Below, piece by piece: positions 7,137-14,501 of a stretch of 33,102 bases of DNA. This DNA is from Candidatus Rokuibacteriota bacterium. Its GTDB lineage: Bacteria; Methylomirabilota; Methylomirabilia; Rokubacteriales; CSP1-6. The position numbers and the translations under genes are program-made. How positions within the stretch are numbered: the first letter of the stretch is position 1; each line of letters begins with the position of its first letter. The DNA lies in contig VGLJ01000055.1 of the NCBI GenBank assembly GCA_016866775.1, positions 1-33,102 of the forward strand, written 5' to 3'. The notes beneath the pieces are model-generated. The model saw only the letters and a list, made by a program, of their open reading frames with translations, did no database searches and had not been told where the DNA came from.

Positions 7137-8206
7137 AACTCCTCGTCATCGCGCGCCCGATCACGTTCCACGGCGGCGTCGAGCGGGCGACCGCCGGACT
7201 CCTCGGCGGCCTCGTCGAGCGCGGCGATGCGGTCCATCTCCTCAGTCCGGGTCCCGATCCGCGCCTGCCGGGCGTGACCCACCACTCGCTCGCCGTTCCT
7301 CCGGCCCCGCCACCGTTGCGGCCGCTGGTGTTCGCCTCGGCCGTTCGCCTCGCGCGCGGCCGCTCGTGGGACGTCGTGCAGAGCCACGAGCGCACCCTCG
7401 GGCAGGACGTCTACCGTGCGGGCGAGGGGTGTCACCGCGCCTGGCTCGCCGCCCGCGGCCGGCGCGGGCGCGGCGTCTACAACGCGGTCGTGCTCGCGCT
7501 CGAGCGGCAAGTGTTCGCGCGGACCCCGCGCATCGTCGCCATCGCGCGCCTCGGCAAGACCGAGATCGAGCGGCTGTACGGCGTCGAGCCGGCGCGTGTC
7601 CGCGTCATCTACAACGGTGTCGATCACGGCCGCTTCGAGCGCGCGGCCCGCGAGCGGCGAGCCGCCCGCGCCGCCGCCGAGATCGCGGAGGACAGGACCG
7701 CGCTCCTCTTCGTCGGCAGCGGATTCGAGCGGAAGGGCCTGGCGACGGCGATCGAGGCGCTGGCGCGGCTCCCGGACGACGCGCGCCTCATCGTGATCGG
7801 CAAAGGCGACATCGCGCCGTACCACGCGCGCGCGGAGCGTCTCGGCGTGGCGAAGCGCGTGGTGTGGCTCGGTGCCCGGCCCGACGTCGAGCGATGGTAT
7901 GCGGCGGCCGACGCCGTCGTGTTGCCCACGACGTACGAGCCGTTCGGTAACGTGCACCTCGAAGCCCTCGCGTCCGGCGTCCCGATCGTCACGACCTCGC
8001 GCGCGGGCGGCGCCGAGATCGTCACCGACCAGTGCGGCGCGATCGTCGAGCCCGGCGATGCGGGCGCCGTCGCCGCCGCCGTGGAACGTCTGCGCGCACA
8101 GGACCGCGCGGGGCTCGCGGGCGCCTGCCGCGCCGCCGCCGCGCCGTACACCCACGCCGCTCAGGCCGCCGCCTTCCACGCGCTCTATCGCGGTGCAAGC
8201 GGGTGA
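7133..8206 (+). CDS. Glycosyltransferase family 4, WaaG-like
   Basis: A 357-residue GT4 protein beginning at a GTG in a GTGA overlap. Its layout matches LPS glucosyltransferase I (WaaG/RfaG). An early FHGGVERATAGLL is followed by TLGQDVYRAGEGCHRAWL (WaaG has a comparable glycosyl-acceptor segment around its LDVYFAAD). Later come RVRVIYNGVDHGRF, FVGSGFERKGLATAIEAL and WYAAADAVVLPTTYEPFGN-HLEALASGVPIV with the E-x7-E motif. In enteric bacteria WaaG adds glucose to heptose II of the core, so a role on the heptose region fits the surrounding heptose genes. The exact sugar is inferred only. It ends the run of overlapping genes; a 42-base gap with promoter-like sequence follows. Confidence 0.87.
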   Translation: MKLLVIARPITFHGGVERATAGLLGGLVERGDAVHLLSPGPDPRLPGVTHHSLAVPPAPPPLRPLVFASAVRLARGRSWDVVQSHERTLGQDVYRAGEGCHRAWLAARGRRGRGVYNAVVLALERQVFARTPRIVAIARLGKTEIERLYGVEPARVRVIYNGVDHGRFERAARERRAARAAAEIAEDRTALLFVGSGFERKGLATAIEALARLPDDARLIVIGKGDIAPYHARAERLGVAKRVVWLGARPDVERWYAAADAVVLPTTYEPFGNVHLEALASGVPIVTTSRAGGAEIVTDQCGAIVEPGDAGAVAAAVERLRAQDRAGLAGACRAAAAPYTHAAQAAAFHALYRGASG

Positions 8207-8212
8207 TTTTCC

Positions 8213-8242
8213 TTGAGAAAAGGCCCCAACGGCACGTACACT
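8213..8242 (+). promoter_or_regulatory. Candidate sigma70-type promoter upstream of gmhB
   Basis: TTGAGA (8213-8218) and TACACT (8237-8242) are separated by 18 bases and match the -35 and -10 consensus at five and four of six positions. This is one of the few AT-containing patches in the first 12 kb, in one of the few real gaps. A transcript starting about seven bases past the -10 would begin at or next to GTG 8249, which would make gmhB leaderless. Sequence match only. Confidence 0.4.
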
Positions 8243-8248
8243 TGGCCG

Positions 8249-8830
8249 GTGGGTTCGCGGCCCGCGGTCTTCATCGATCGTGACGGGACGCTCACGGAGG
8301 AAGTGGGGTACGTCAACCATCCGAAGCGCCTGCGTCTGCTGGCGCGCTCGGGGGAGGCGATCCGTCGTCTCAACGCCGCCGGTGTCCCCGCCGTCGTCGT
8401 GACGAACCAGGCCGGCATCGCGCGGGGCTACTTCACCGAGGACATCCTGCACGCCACCAACGCCGAGCTGCACGCCCTGCTGCGGGCGGAGCGCGCCCAT
8501 CTCGACGGCCTGTACTTCTGCCCGCACCATCCGACCGCGGGGGAGCCGCCGTTCCGGATGGCCTGTGACTGCCGCAAGCCGAAGCCGGGCCTCCTCCTGA
8601 AGGCCGCCGCGGACCTCGATCTCGACCTCCGGCGCTCGGTGATGATCGGCGACAAGGGCTCGGACCTCGAGGTGGCGCCGGCCGTCGGCGGACGGAGCGT
8701 GCTCGTGCTCACCGGGTACGGGCTCGGCGAGTGGGAGTACCGGCGCGATCTGCTTCCCGTGACGCCCGATCACGTCGCCACCGACCTCCTCGATGCCGTC
8801 GAGTGGGCGCTGAAGGCGCAGGCCGCGTGA
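8249..8830 (+). CDS. gmhB: D-glycero-D-manno-heptose 1,7-bisphosphate 7-phosphatase
   Basis: GmhB removes the 7-phosphate in ADP-heptose synthesis. HAD motifs are all present: FIDRDGT (Asp10/Asp12), VVVTNQAGIARGYF, RKPKPG and MIGDKGSDLEVA. The zinc loop typical of GmhB is also visible (CPHHP followed by CDCRKP). I chose GTG 8249, giving 193 residues, because family members begin just before the first HAD motif. TTG 8213 in the same frame would add 12 residues of unlike sequence, and it overlaps the promoter-like -35. Neither start has a convincing ribosome binding site. The stop overlaps the rfaE1 GTG, linking it to the next two heptose genes. Confidence 0.92.
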   Translation: MGSRPAVFIDRDGTLTEEVGYVNHPKRLRLLARSGEAIRRLNAAGVPAVVVTNQAGIARGYFTEDILHATNAELHALLRAERAHLDGLYFCPHHPTAGEPPFRMACDCRKPKPGLLLKAAADLDLDLRRSVMIGDKGSDLEVAPAVGGRSVLVLTGYGLGEWEYRRDLLPVTPDHVATDLLDAVEWALKAQAA

Positions 8831-9849
8831 GCGCGCGGCTGCGGGACGTCGTCCGGCACTTCGCCGGGCGTACCGTCGTCGTCGTGGGCGACCTGATCGT
8901 CGACGAATACCTCTTCGGGCGGCCCGCGCGGATCTCGCGCGAGGCGCCGGTGCTCATCCTCCGCTTCACGGAGCGCGAGATCAGCCTCGGCGGTGCCGCG
9001 AACGCGGTGAACAACGTCCACGCGCTCGGCGCGCGCGTGATTCCGGTCGGCATCGCCGGCGGCGATCCCGCCGGCACGGAGCTGTTGGAATTGCTCCGGG
9101 CCACGGGGATCGAGAGCGACGGGATCGTCGTCGAGGATCGCCGGCGCACGCCGGTGAAGACGCGCGTGATGGCCGGCGGCTACCAGGCGACGCGCCAGCA
9201 GGTCGTCCGGATCGACCGCGAGCCGGTGACCGAGCCGCATCCCGCGACCGAGGACGCGCTCGTGGAGCGGGTGAGCGCGCTCGCGACCCGCGCCGACGCG
9301 GTGATCATCTCCGACTACGGCTACGGGACCGTGACCGCGCGCGTCCTCGAGCGTGTGCGCGACGTCGCGCGGCGCGCCGGCGCGATCGTCACCGTCGACA
9401 GCCGCTACGAGCTGCTGCGCTTCACCGGCCTCACCGCCGCCACGCCGAACGAGGCGGAGCTGGAAGCGCTGGCCGGGATGCCGGTCGACGACGAGCGGAG
9501 CGTCGAGAAAGCCGGACGCCACCTGCTCGAGCGCCTCGACGCGCGGCTGCTCCTTGTCACGCGCGGCAGCCGCGGCATGGCGCTCCTCGAGCGCGAAACA
9601 TTTGACGGCCATGGGCCGTCAAGGTCCGGCGGCGGCAGCGCGTTCATTCCGATCCACGGCACCGACGAGATCGCGGACGTGACCGGCGCCGGCGACACGG
9701 TCATCAGCGCGTTCACCGTGGCGCTCGCCGCCGGGGCGACGCCGCTCGAAGCCGCGACGCTCGCGAACGTCGCCGGCGGTCTCGTCGTCATGAAGCGCGG
9801 CACGGCCACGGTCGCCGTGGCGGAGCTCGCGCAGGCCCTGGTGTCTTGA
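8827..9849 (+). CDS. rfaE1: D-glycero-beta-D-manno-heptose-7-phosphate kinase (HldE kinase part)
   Basis: A PfkB-family kinase of 340 residues that phosphorylates C1 of heptose 7-phosphate. Seen: VVVVGDLIVDEYLFG, SLGGAANAVNNVHALGA, DSRYELLRFTG, ATPNEAELEAL and the DVTGAGDTVISAF anion-hole/catalytic motif. GTG start in a GTGA overlap with gmhB. The kinase and adenylyltransferase are separate genes rather than the fused HldE of enteric bacteria. Residues ~259-270 between the last beta strand and the GAGD motif are encoded by a perfect 9-bp palindrome (9602-9622). This segment is longer and more Gly/Ser-rich than I expect for the family, so it looks like an in-frame insertion. Confidence 0.94.
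   Translation: MSARLRDVVRHFAGRTVVVVGDLIVDEYLFGRPARISREAPVLILRFTEREISLGGAANAVNNVHALGARVIPVGIAGGDPAGTELLELLRATGIESDGIVVEDRRRTPVKTRVMAGGYQATRQQVVRIDREPVTEPHPATEDALVERVSALATRADAVIISDYGYGTVTARVLERVRDVARRAGAIVTVDSRYELLRFTGLTAATPNEAELEALAGMPVDDERSVEKAGRHLLERLDARLLLVTRGSRGMALLERETFDGHGPSRSGGGSAFIPIHGTDEIADVTGAGDTVISAFTVALAAGATPLEAATLANVAGGLVVMKRGTATVAVAELAQALVS
9602..9622. repeat. Perfect inverted repeat inside rfaE1
   Basis: TTGACGGCC (9602-9610), spacer ATG, then GGCCGTCAA (9614-9622): a 9-bp perfect stem with a three-base loop, read in frame as part of FDGHGPSR. It lies in a surface loop region of the kinase just before the GAGD motif. It could be a small palindromic insertion or chance in GC-rich DNA; the perfect nine pairs including three A/T pairs favour the first. 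Confidence 0.55.
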
Positions 9850-10313
9850 CGGTGCCGGAGGCGGTCGCGCTCGCCGGGCGGCTTCGCGCCGCGGGGCGAC
9901 GCATCGTCCTCGCCAACGGCTGCTTCGACCTCCTCCACGTCGGCCACATCCGCTACCTCGAGGAAGCGCGCCGGCTCGGCGACGTGCTGTTCGTCGGCCT
10001 CAACTCGGACGCGGCGGTCGCGCGGCTGAAGGGGCCGGGGCGCCCGCTGATGCCGGCGCAGGAGCGGCTCGAGATCCTCGCAGCACTGCGCGCGGTCGAC
10101 CACGTGGTCGTGTTCGACGACGACACGGCCGACGCGCTGCTCCGCGCGCTGAAGCCCGACGTCCACGCCAAGGGCACGGACTACACGGTCGAGTCCGTCC
10201 CCGAGCGCGCCACCGCGCGCGCCATCGGCAGCGCCACCGCGATCACCGGCGACCCGAAGCGGCACGCCACGCGCGACCTGATCGCGACGATCGTGGAGCG
10301 TTTCCGGCGGTGA
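9846..10313 (+). CDS. rfaE2: D-glycero-beta-D-manno-heptose 1-phosphate adenylyltransferase
   Basis: A 155-residue nucleotidyltransferase that makes ADP-heptose from heptose 1-phosphate and ATP, completing the GmhB-RfaE1-RfaE2 pathway here. The signature ANGCFDLLHVGHIRYLEEA contains the HxGH motif (31-34); GLNSDAAVARLKGPGRP and HAKGTDYTVESVPE are further family blocks. The TTG at 9846 forms a TTGA overlap with rfaE1; GTG 9852 is an in-frame alternative two codons later. Gene partners and length agree with a stand-alone HldE C-domain. Confidence 0.93.
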   Translation: MTVPEAVALAGRLRAAGRRIVLANGCFDLLHVGHIRYLEEARRLGDVLFVGLNSDAAVARLKGPGRPLMPAQERLEILAALRAVDHVVVFDDDTADALLRALKPDVHAKGTDYTVESVPERATARAIGSATAITGDPKRHATRDLIATIVERFRR

Positions 10314-10323
10314 GGTCGCCCGA

Positions 10324-11322
10324 ATGAGAGTCGCCATCGTCAAGCTCTCGTCGATCGGCGACGTCGTGCACGCGCTGCCCGTCGCGAGCGCGCTCAAGGA
10401 GCGGTGGCCGGCGGTGCGCGTGACGTGGGTCGCGGAAGCGCGGGAGGCGACGCTGCTCTACGGCCACCCGGCGATCGACGAGGTCATCGTCGCCGACACC
10501 CGCGGCTGGCGCCGCGAGCGGGCGGGGCGCACCGCGATGCGCGAAGCGATGGCCGTCGCGCGTGCGCTGCGCGCCGGCAGCTTCGCGATCGCGCTTGACC
10601 TGCAGGGCCTGCTCAAGAGCGGAGTCCTGACGGCGTTGACGCGCGCGCGCCGGCGCGTCGGCTTCGCCAGCGGCTTTCGCCGCGAATGGATGAGCGGGAT
10701 CTTCGTCAACGAGCGTGTGCGGCCGCCCGCCGGCGCGCGGCACGTGGTCGAGCAATACCTCACGATTCTCCGGCCCCTCGGCCTCGAGAATCCCCGCGTC
10801 GAGTTCGCCGTGCCGCACGACGTGCCCGCCGACCTGCGCGTGGAGGAGTTCCTCTCCGCGCACGGCATCAAGCCGCACGATCGCCTGGTCCTGCTCAATC
10901 CCGGCGCCGCGCACGCGGCCAAGCGCTGGCCGACGGAGAACTTCCGCGCGGTGGCGCGGCGGCTCGCCGACGAGCCGGGCGTGCGGGTCGTCGTCCTGTG
11001 GGGGCCCGGCGAGGAGACGGATGCGCGCACGATCGCGGAAGGCCCCGGAGGCGCGGTGGTCGCGCTCCCGACGAGCCTGCGGGACGCCATCGCGCTGGCG
11101 CGGCGCGCGCACCTCATGGTCGCCTGCGACACCGGCCCCTTGCACCTGGCGGCGGCCGTCGGCACGCCGTGCATCGGCCTCTACGGCCCCACCTCGGGCG
11201 CGCGCAACGGCCCGTACGGGGAGGCCAACCGGGTGATCCAGAGCCCGGACGGGCGGCTCGCGTCCATCCCGGTCGCGAACGTGCTCGCCGCCGTGACGGC
11301 GGCGCTGGAGGCGACCGCGTGA
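10324..11322 (+). CDS. waaC: Lipopolysaccharide heptosyltransferase I (GT9)
   Basis: A 332-residue GT9 protein. The N-terminal VKLSSIGDVVHALPVASAL with the GD catalytic motif, DLQGLLKSGVL and RRVGFASGFRRE are WaaC-type. The C-terminal half has LLNPGAAHAAKRWPTENF and MVACDTGPLHLAAAVGTPCIGLYGPTS for ADP-heptose binding. WaaC adds the first heptose to Kdo. The start is the ATG with GAGG at 10312-10315, eight bases upstream and overlapping the rfaE2 stop. The following GT2 gene overlaps its stop (GTGA). Family is certain; I against II is judged from the N-terminal motif. Confidence 0.9.
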   Translation: MRVAIVKLSSIGDVVHALPVASALKERWPAVRVTWVAEAREATLLYGHPAIDEVIVADTRGWRRERAGRTAMREAMAVARALRAGSFAIALDLQGLLKSGVLTALTRARRRVGFASGFRREWMSGIFVNERVRPPAGARHVVEQYLTILRPLGLENPRVEFAVPHDVPADLRVEEFLSAHGIKPHDRLVLLNPGAAHAAKRWPTENFRAVARRLADEPGVRVVVLWGPGEETDARTIAEGPGGAVVALPTSLRDAIALARRAHLMVACDTGPLHLAAAVGTPCIGLYGPTSGARNGPYGEANRVIQSPDGRLASIPVANVLAAVTAALEATA

Positions 11323-12062
11323 GCGTCTCGGTCGTCGTGATCACGCTCAACGAGGAGGATCGGATCCGCGAGTGTCTCGCGAGCGTGGCGTGGGCCGACG
11401 AGATCGTCGTCGTCGACGCGGGGTCGGACGACAAGACCGTGGCGCTCGCGCGCGAGTACACCGATCACGTGGTCGTGCGGCCGTGGTCCGGCTTCGCGGC
11501 GCAGAAGAACTACGGGATCGACCGCGCGACCGGCGAGTGGATCCTGTCCCTCGACGCCGACGAGCAGGTCGAGCCCGAGCTTCGCGCGGAGATCGCCGCG
11601 GTGCTCGCCAATCCCGGAGGATTCGCGGGCTTCCGGCTCGCGCGGCGGAACATGATGTGGGGGCGCTTCATCCGTCACGGGCGTCTCTATCCGGACTGGC
11701 AGCTCCGGCTGTTCCGGCGCGGCCGCGGACGCTTCGCGGAGCGTGCCGTGCACGAGTCGGTCACGGTCGATGGGCCGGTGGGACGGCTGGGCACGCCGCT
11801 CCTCCATCACAGCTACCGTGACGTGAGCGACTTCCTCCGGCGCGCGGACCGCTACTCGACGCTCGCGGCCGAGGAGTGGGCGCGCAGCGGCCGGACCTTC
11901 CACGCGAGCGAGCTCGTGTCGGCACCGCTCGGCCGCTTCCTGTCGATGTACGTCCTCCACCGGGGCTTCCTCGACGGGTGGCGAGGCTTCCTGCTGGCGG
12001 TGCTCTACGCGTACTATGTCTTCGTTCGCTCCGCGAAAATCTGGGAGAAGAGCCACCGATGA
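11319..12062 (+). CDS. Glycosyltransferase family 2, WaaE/KdtX-type core transferase
   Basis: A 247-residue GT-A enzyme. The start VSVVVITLNEEDRIRECLASV is the usual GT2 first strand; DEIVVVDAGSDDKTV, GFAAQKNYGIDRATGEW and the LDADE (DxD metal site) follow, then a RLFRRGRGRFAERAVHE stretch. A hydrophobic C-terminal segment (about residues 212-235, GFLLAVLYAYYVFVRS) should associate with the membrane. This arrangement matches WaaE/KdtX beta-1,4-glucosyltransferases, which modify heptose I of the LPS core. GTG start in a GTGA overlap with waaC; its stop overlaps trpS. The sugar is inferred from family resemblance. Confidence 0.85.
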   Translation: MSVSVVVITLNEEDRIRECLASVAWADEIVVVDAGSDDKTVALAREYTDHVVVRPWSGFAAQKNYGIDRATGEWILSLDADEQVEPELRAEIAAVLANPGGFAGFRLARRNMMWGRFIRHGRLYPDWQLRLFRRGRGRFAERAVHESVTVDGPVGRLGTPLLHHSYRDVSDFLRRADRYSTLAAEEWARSGRTFHASELVSAPLGRFLSMYVLHRGFLDGWRGFLLAVLYAYYVFVRSAKIWEKSHR

Positions 12063-13042
12063 AAGACCGCGTGCTGTCGGGCATGCGTCCGACGGGAAAC
12101 CTGCACCTCGGCAACTACCTCGGCGCGCTCGCGAACTGGGTGCGGATGCAGGACGCCTACGAGTGCTTCTACTTCTCCGCGGACTGGCACGTGCTCACCG
12201 ACCACGCCGAGGACCGCGGCGACGTCCCCGCGCAGACGATCGAGATGTTCGCCGACTGGCTCGGCGCGGGCCTCGATCCGCAGCGCTGCACGCTGTTCGC
12301 GCAGTCGCTCGTGCCCGAGCACGCGGAGCTGCACCTGCTGTTCTCGATGGTGACGCCCGTGGGCTGGCTGGAGCGCGTGCCGACGTACAAGGAGCGGATC
12401 GAGCAGCAGGAGATCGCCTCGCCGTCCTACGGGCTGCTCGGCTATCCGCTCCTCCAGTCGGCCGACATCCTCATCTACAAGGCGAGGTGGGTGCCGGTCG
12501 GCATCGACCAGGTGCCGCACGTCGAGCTCACGCGTGAGGTCGCGCGGCGGTTCAACAACACGTTCGGCCAGGTCTTCCCCGAGCCCGACGCGAAGCTGAC
12601 CGAGATCCCGAAGGTGCCGGGCACCGACGGCCGCAAGATGTCGAAGTCGTACGGCAACGCGATCTATCTCTCCGACACGGCCGGCGACGTGGTGAAGAAG
12701 GTCAAGCCGATGATGACGGACCCGGCGCGCAAGCGCCGTGCGGATCCCGGCAACCCGGACGTCTGCCCCGTGTTCGACCTGCACAAGATCTTCACGACCG
12801 ACGGCGACCGCGAGGCGTGTGCGACCGGCTGCCGCACGGCGGGCATCGGCTGTCTCGATTGCAAGGACGTGCTCCTGAAGCACATGCTCCCCGCGCTCGC
12901 GCCGATCCGCGAGCGCCGCCAGGCGTTCGTCGAGAAGCCCGACCGCATCGTCGACATCATCCATGACGGCTCGCGCCGCGCGCGAGTGGAGGCCCAGCGC
13001 ACGATGGACGAGGTGCGATCGAAAGTGCGGCTCGCGCCGTGA
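12059..13042 (+). CDS. trpS: Tryptophanyl-tRNA synthetase, iron-sulfur cluster type
   Basis: TrpRS charges tRNA-Trp. The class I motifs are clear: TGNLHLGNY (12-20, HIGH-type) and KMSKS (193-197). The 327-residue length is normal. Four cysteines at 236, 258, 265 and 268 form C-x21-C-x6-C-x2-C (with an extra Cys254), almost exactly the [4Fe-4S] motif of Thermotoga maritima TrpRS (C-x22-C-x6-C-x2-C, beginning at the same residue number). A cluster near the anticodon-binding region is therefore likely. The ATG overlaps the preceding GT2 stop and the scpA GTG overlaps its own stop, so it is co-translated between LPS and chromosome-segregation genes. Confidence 0.96.
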   Translation: MKDRVLSGMRPTGNLHLGNYLGALANWVRMQDAYECFYFSADWHVLTDHAEDRGDVPAQTIEMFADWLGAGLDPQRCTLFAQSLVPEHAELHLLFSMVTPVGWLERVPTYKERIEQQEIASPSYGLLGYPLLQSADILIYKARWVPVGIDQVPHVELTREVARRFNNTFGQVFPEPDAKLTEIPKVPGTDGRKMSKSYGNAIYLSDTAGDVVKKVKPMMTDPARKRRADPGNPDVCPVFDLHKIFTTDGDREACATGCRTAGIGCLDCKDVLLKHMLPALAPIRERRQAFVEKPDRIVDIIHDGSRRARVEAQRTMDEVRSKVRLAP

Positions 13043-13890
13043 CGGGCATCACTCCGGCGTCGGATGATCTCACGCTCCGGGTCGGTGACTTCGAAGGCCC
13101 GCTCGACCTCCTCCTGCATCTCTGCCGCACCAACGAGATCGATCTGGCCGCGCTGCCGGTGCGGACGATCACCGACCAGTACCTCGCGCACCTCGAGGCG
13201 GTCGAGTTCCGCGACCTCGAGACCGCGGGCGCCTATCTCGTGATGGCGGCCACGCTCATCTACCTGAAGTCCAAGCTGCTGGTGCCGCCGGACGAGAACG
13301 CGGTCGAGGAGCTCGACGACGACGCGCTCGCGCTCAAGCAGGAGCTGGAAGAGCGGCTGCGCGAGTACGCGCGCGTGAAGGCGCTGGGCGGGCTGCTCGC
13401 CGAGCGCGAGGCCGCGCAGGCGCTCTCGTGGGGCCGGCCGGGCAGCCAGCTGCCGTCGGCGGACGACATCCCGCTCGAAGACCTGAGCGTGCACCTGCTG
13501 GAGCGCTCGCTCGCGCGTCTCATCGAGGAACAGGCACGCCGCAAGCCGCGCGAGATCGAGCCCAACCCACCCTCGGTCCTCGAGCGGATGACCGAGATCC
13601 TCACGCTGCTGCGCGACACGTGGTCGATGCTGTTCTCCACCCTCGCGGGCGGCGAGCGCCGGCGCGCCGACGTGGTGACGACGCTCCTCGCGGTGCTCGA
13701 GCTCGTGCGTCAGGGCCGGATCCGCGCGCAGCAGACGGAGCTCTTCGGAGAAATCGTGCTGGAACGCCAGCAGACGGAGATGTCCTTCCCGATCGAAAAC
13801 CTCGAGACCCTTGGCAGTCGCGGAGGGTCCGGATTCACTCCGGACCCGGAGCGTGGGGGGCTTGGGGGGTCCGTCTCGGACCCCCCATAG
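13039..13890 (+). CDS. scpA: Segregation and condensation protein A
   Basis: ScpA is the kleisin that bridges the SMC heads and recruits ScpB. The N-terminal FEGPLDLLLHLCRTNEIDL and LPVRTITDQYLAHLE, then ETAGAYLVMAATLIYLKSKLLVP, are diagnostic. A C-terminal winged-helix segment (DVVTTLLAVLELVRQGRIRAQQTELFGEI) would bind the SMC cap. GTG start in a GTGA overlap with trpS. The true family sequence ends near EMSFPIEN; the last ~25 residues (LGSRGGSGFTPDPERGGLGG and onward) are encoded by the two-hairpin repeat at 13813-13888, and the stop TAG is made at its end. scpB follows after eight bases. Confidence 0.95.
   Translation: MTGITPASDDLTLRVGDFEGPLDLLLHLCRTNEIDLAALPVRTITDQYLAHLEAVEFRDLETAGAYLVMAATLIYLKSKLLVPPDENAVEELDDDALALKQELEERLREYARVKALGGLLAEREAAQALSWGRPGSQLPSADDIPLEDLSVHLLERSLARLIEEQARRKPREIEPNPPSVLERMTEILTLLRDTWSMLFSTLAGGERRRADVVTTLLAVLELVRQGRIRAQQTELFGEIVLERQQTEMSFPIENLETLGSRGGSGFTPDPERGGLGGSVSDPP
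13813..13888 (+). repeat. Two-hairpin G-run palindromic element, copy B
   Basis: Hairpin 1: GGGTCCGGA (13825-13833), loop TTCAC, TCCGGACCC (13839-13847), nine perfect pairs. Hairpin 2: 13863-13887, eleven pairs, loop TCT, again overlapping a GGGGGG-CTT-GGGGGG double run. It encodes the last 25 residues of ScpA in a different reading frame from copy A. The scpB ribosome binding site begins at its right edge. Confidence 0.88.
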
Positions 13891-13898
13891 GAGCCAGA

Positions 13899-14501
13899 AT
13901 GGCGGAACAAATCGACGTGGTCGAGGCTCTCTTGTTCGCGTCGGACGCGCCGCTCGAGGCCGAGCGCATTCGCGAGGTCCTCGACCTCGAGCACGTGGCG
14001 GCGGCGCGCGCGCTCGTCGACGAGCTCAAGACCCGCTACGAGGAGCAGAACCGCGCGCTGAGCATCCAGGAGGTCGGCGGCGGCTACCGCATGGTCACGC
14101 GCGCGGAGCTGGCGCCGTGGCTCGTCCGCCTCGCGCGCGCCCGCACGCGCGTGCGCCTCTCGCGCGCCTCGCTCGAGGCGCTCGCGATCGTCGCGTACAA
14201 GCAGCCGGTCTCGCGCCCGGAGATCGACGCGGTCCGCGGCGTGAACTCCGAGGGTGTGCTCGAGAGCCTCATGGAGCGGCGCCTCGTCCGCATCGGCGGA
14301 CGCAAGGAGGCGCCGGGCCGCCCCTTCCTCTACGAGACGACGCGCGAGTTCCTGGTCGCGTTCGGGCTGCGCGACCTCGGCGACCTGCCGAAGGTCGAGG
14401 GCGAGCTCCTCATTCCCGCGCTCGAGGGCGGTGCCGATGGCAAAGCTCCGGCTGAACAAGGTCCTGGCCCAAGCGGGGCTGACGTCACGGCGGGGGGCTG
14501 A
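13899..14501 (+). CDS. scpB: Segregation and condensation protein B
   Basis: ScpB binds ScpA in the SMC-ScpAB condensin. Seen: VVEALLFASDAPLEAERI, GGGYRMVTRAELAPWL, LSRASLEALAIVAYKQPVSRPEI, GVNSEGVLESLMERRLVRIGGRKEAPGRP and FLVAFGLRDLGDLP: two winged-helix units in the usual order. The ATG at 13899 has AGGAG at 13889-13893, five bases upstream, placed directly after the hairpin that ends scpA. The last ~22 residues (after LLIPALEGG) are encoded in sequence that overlaps the first 65 bases of the next gene; they look like read-through rather than conserved protein. Confidence 0.94.
   Translation: MAEQIDVVEALLFASDAPLEAERIREVLDLEHVAAARALVDELKTRYEEQNRALSIQEVGGGYRMVTRAELAPWLVRLARARTRVRLSRASLEALAIVAYKQPVSRPEIDAVRGVNSEGVLESLMERRLVRIGGRKEAPGRPFLYETTREFLVAFGLRDLGDLPKVEGELLIPALEGGADGKAPAEQGPGPSGADVTAGG

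Noticed and set aside
8213-8248. TTG 8213 as the gmhB start
   Set aside because: No ribosome binding site, non-family residues, and it coincides with a -35-like hexamer; still possible.
6632-8773. A 713-codon open frame on the minus strand, with similar long antisense frames at 15707-17248, 19452-21305, 24334-25743 and 25554-27572
   Set aside because: They mirror well-identified + strand genes, have repetitive Arg/Ala/His/Asp-rich composition and no recognisable motif; high GC removes stops from antisense frames.
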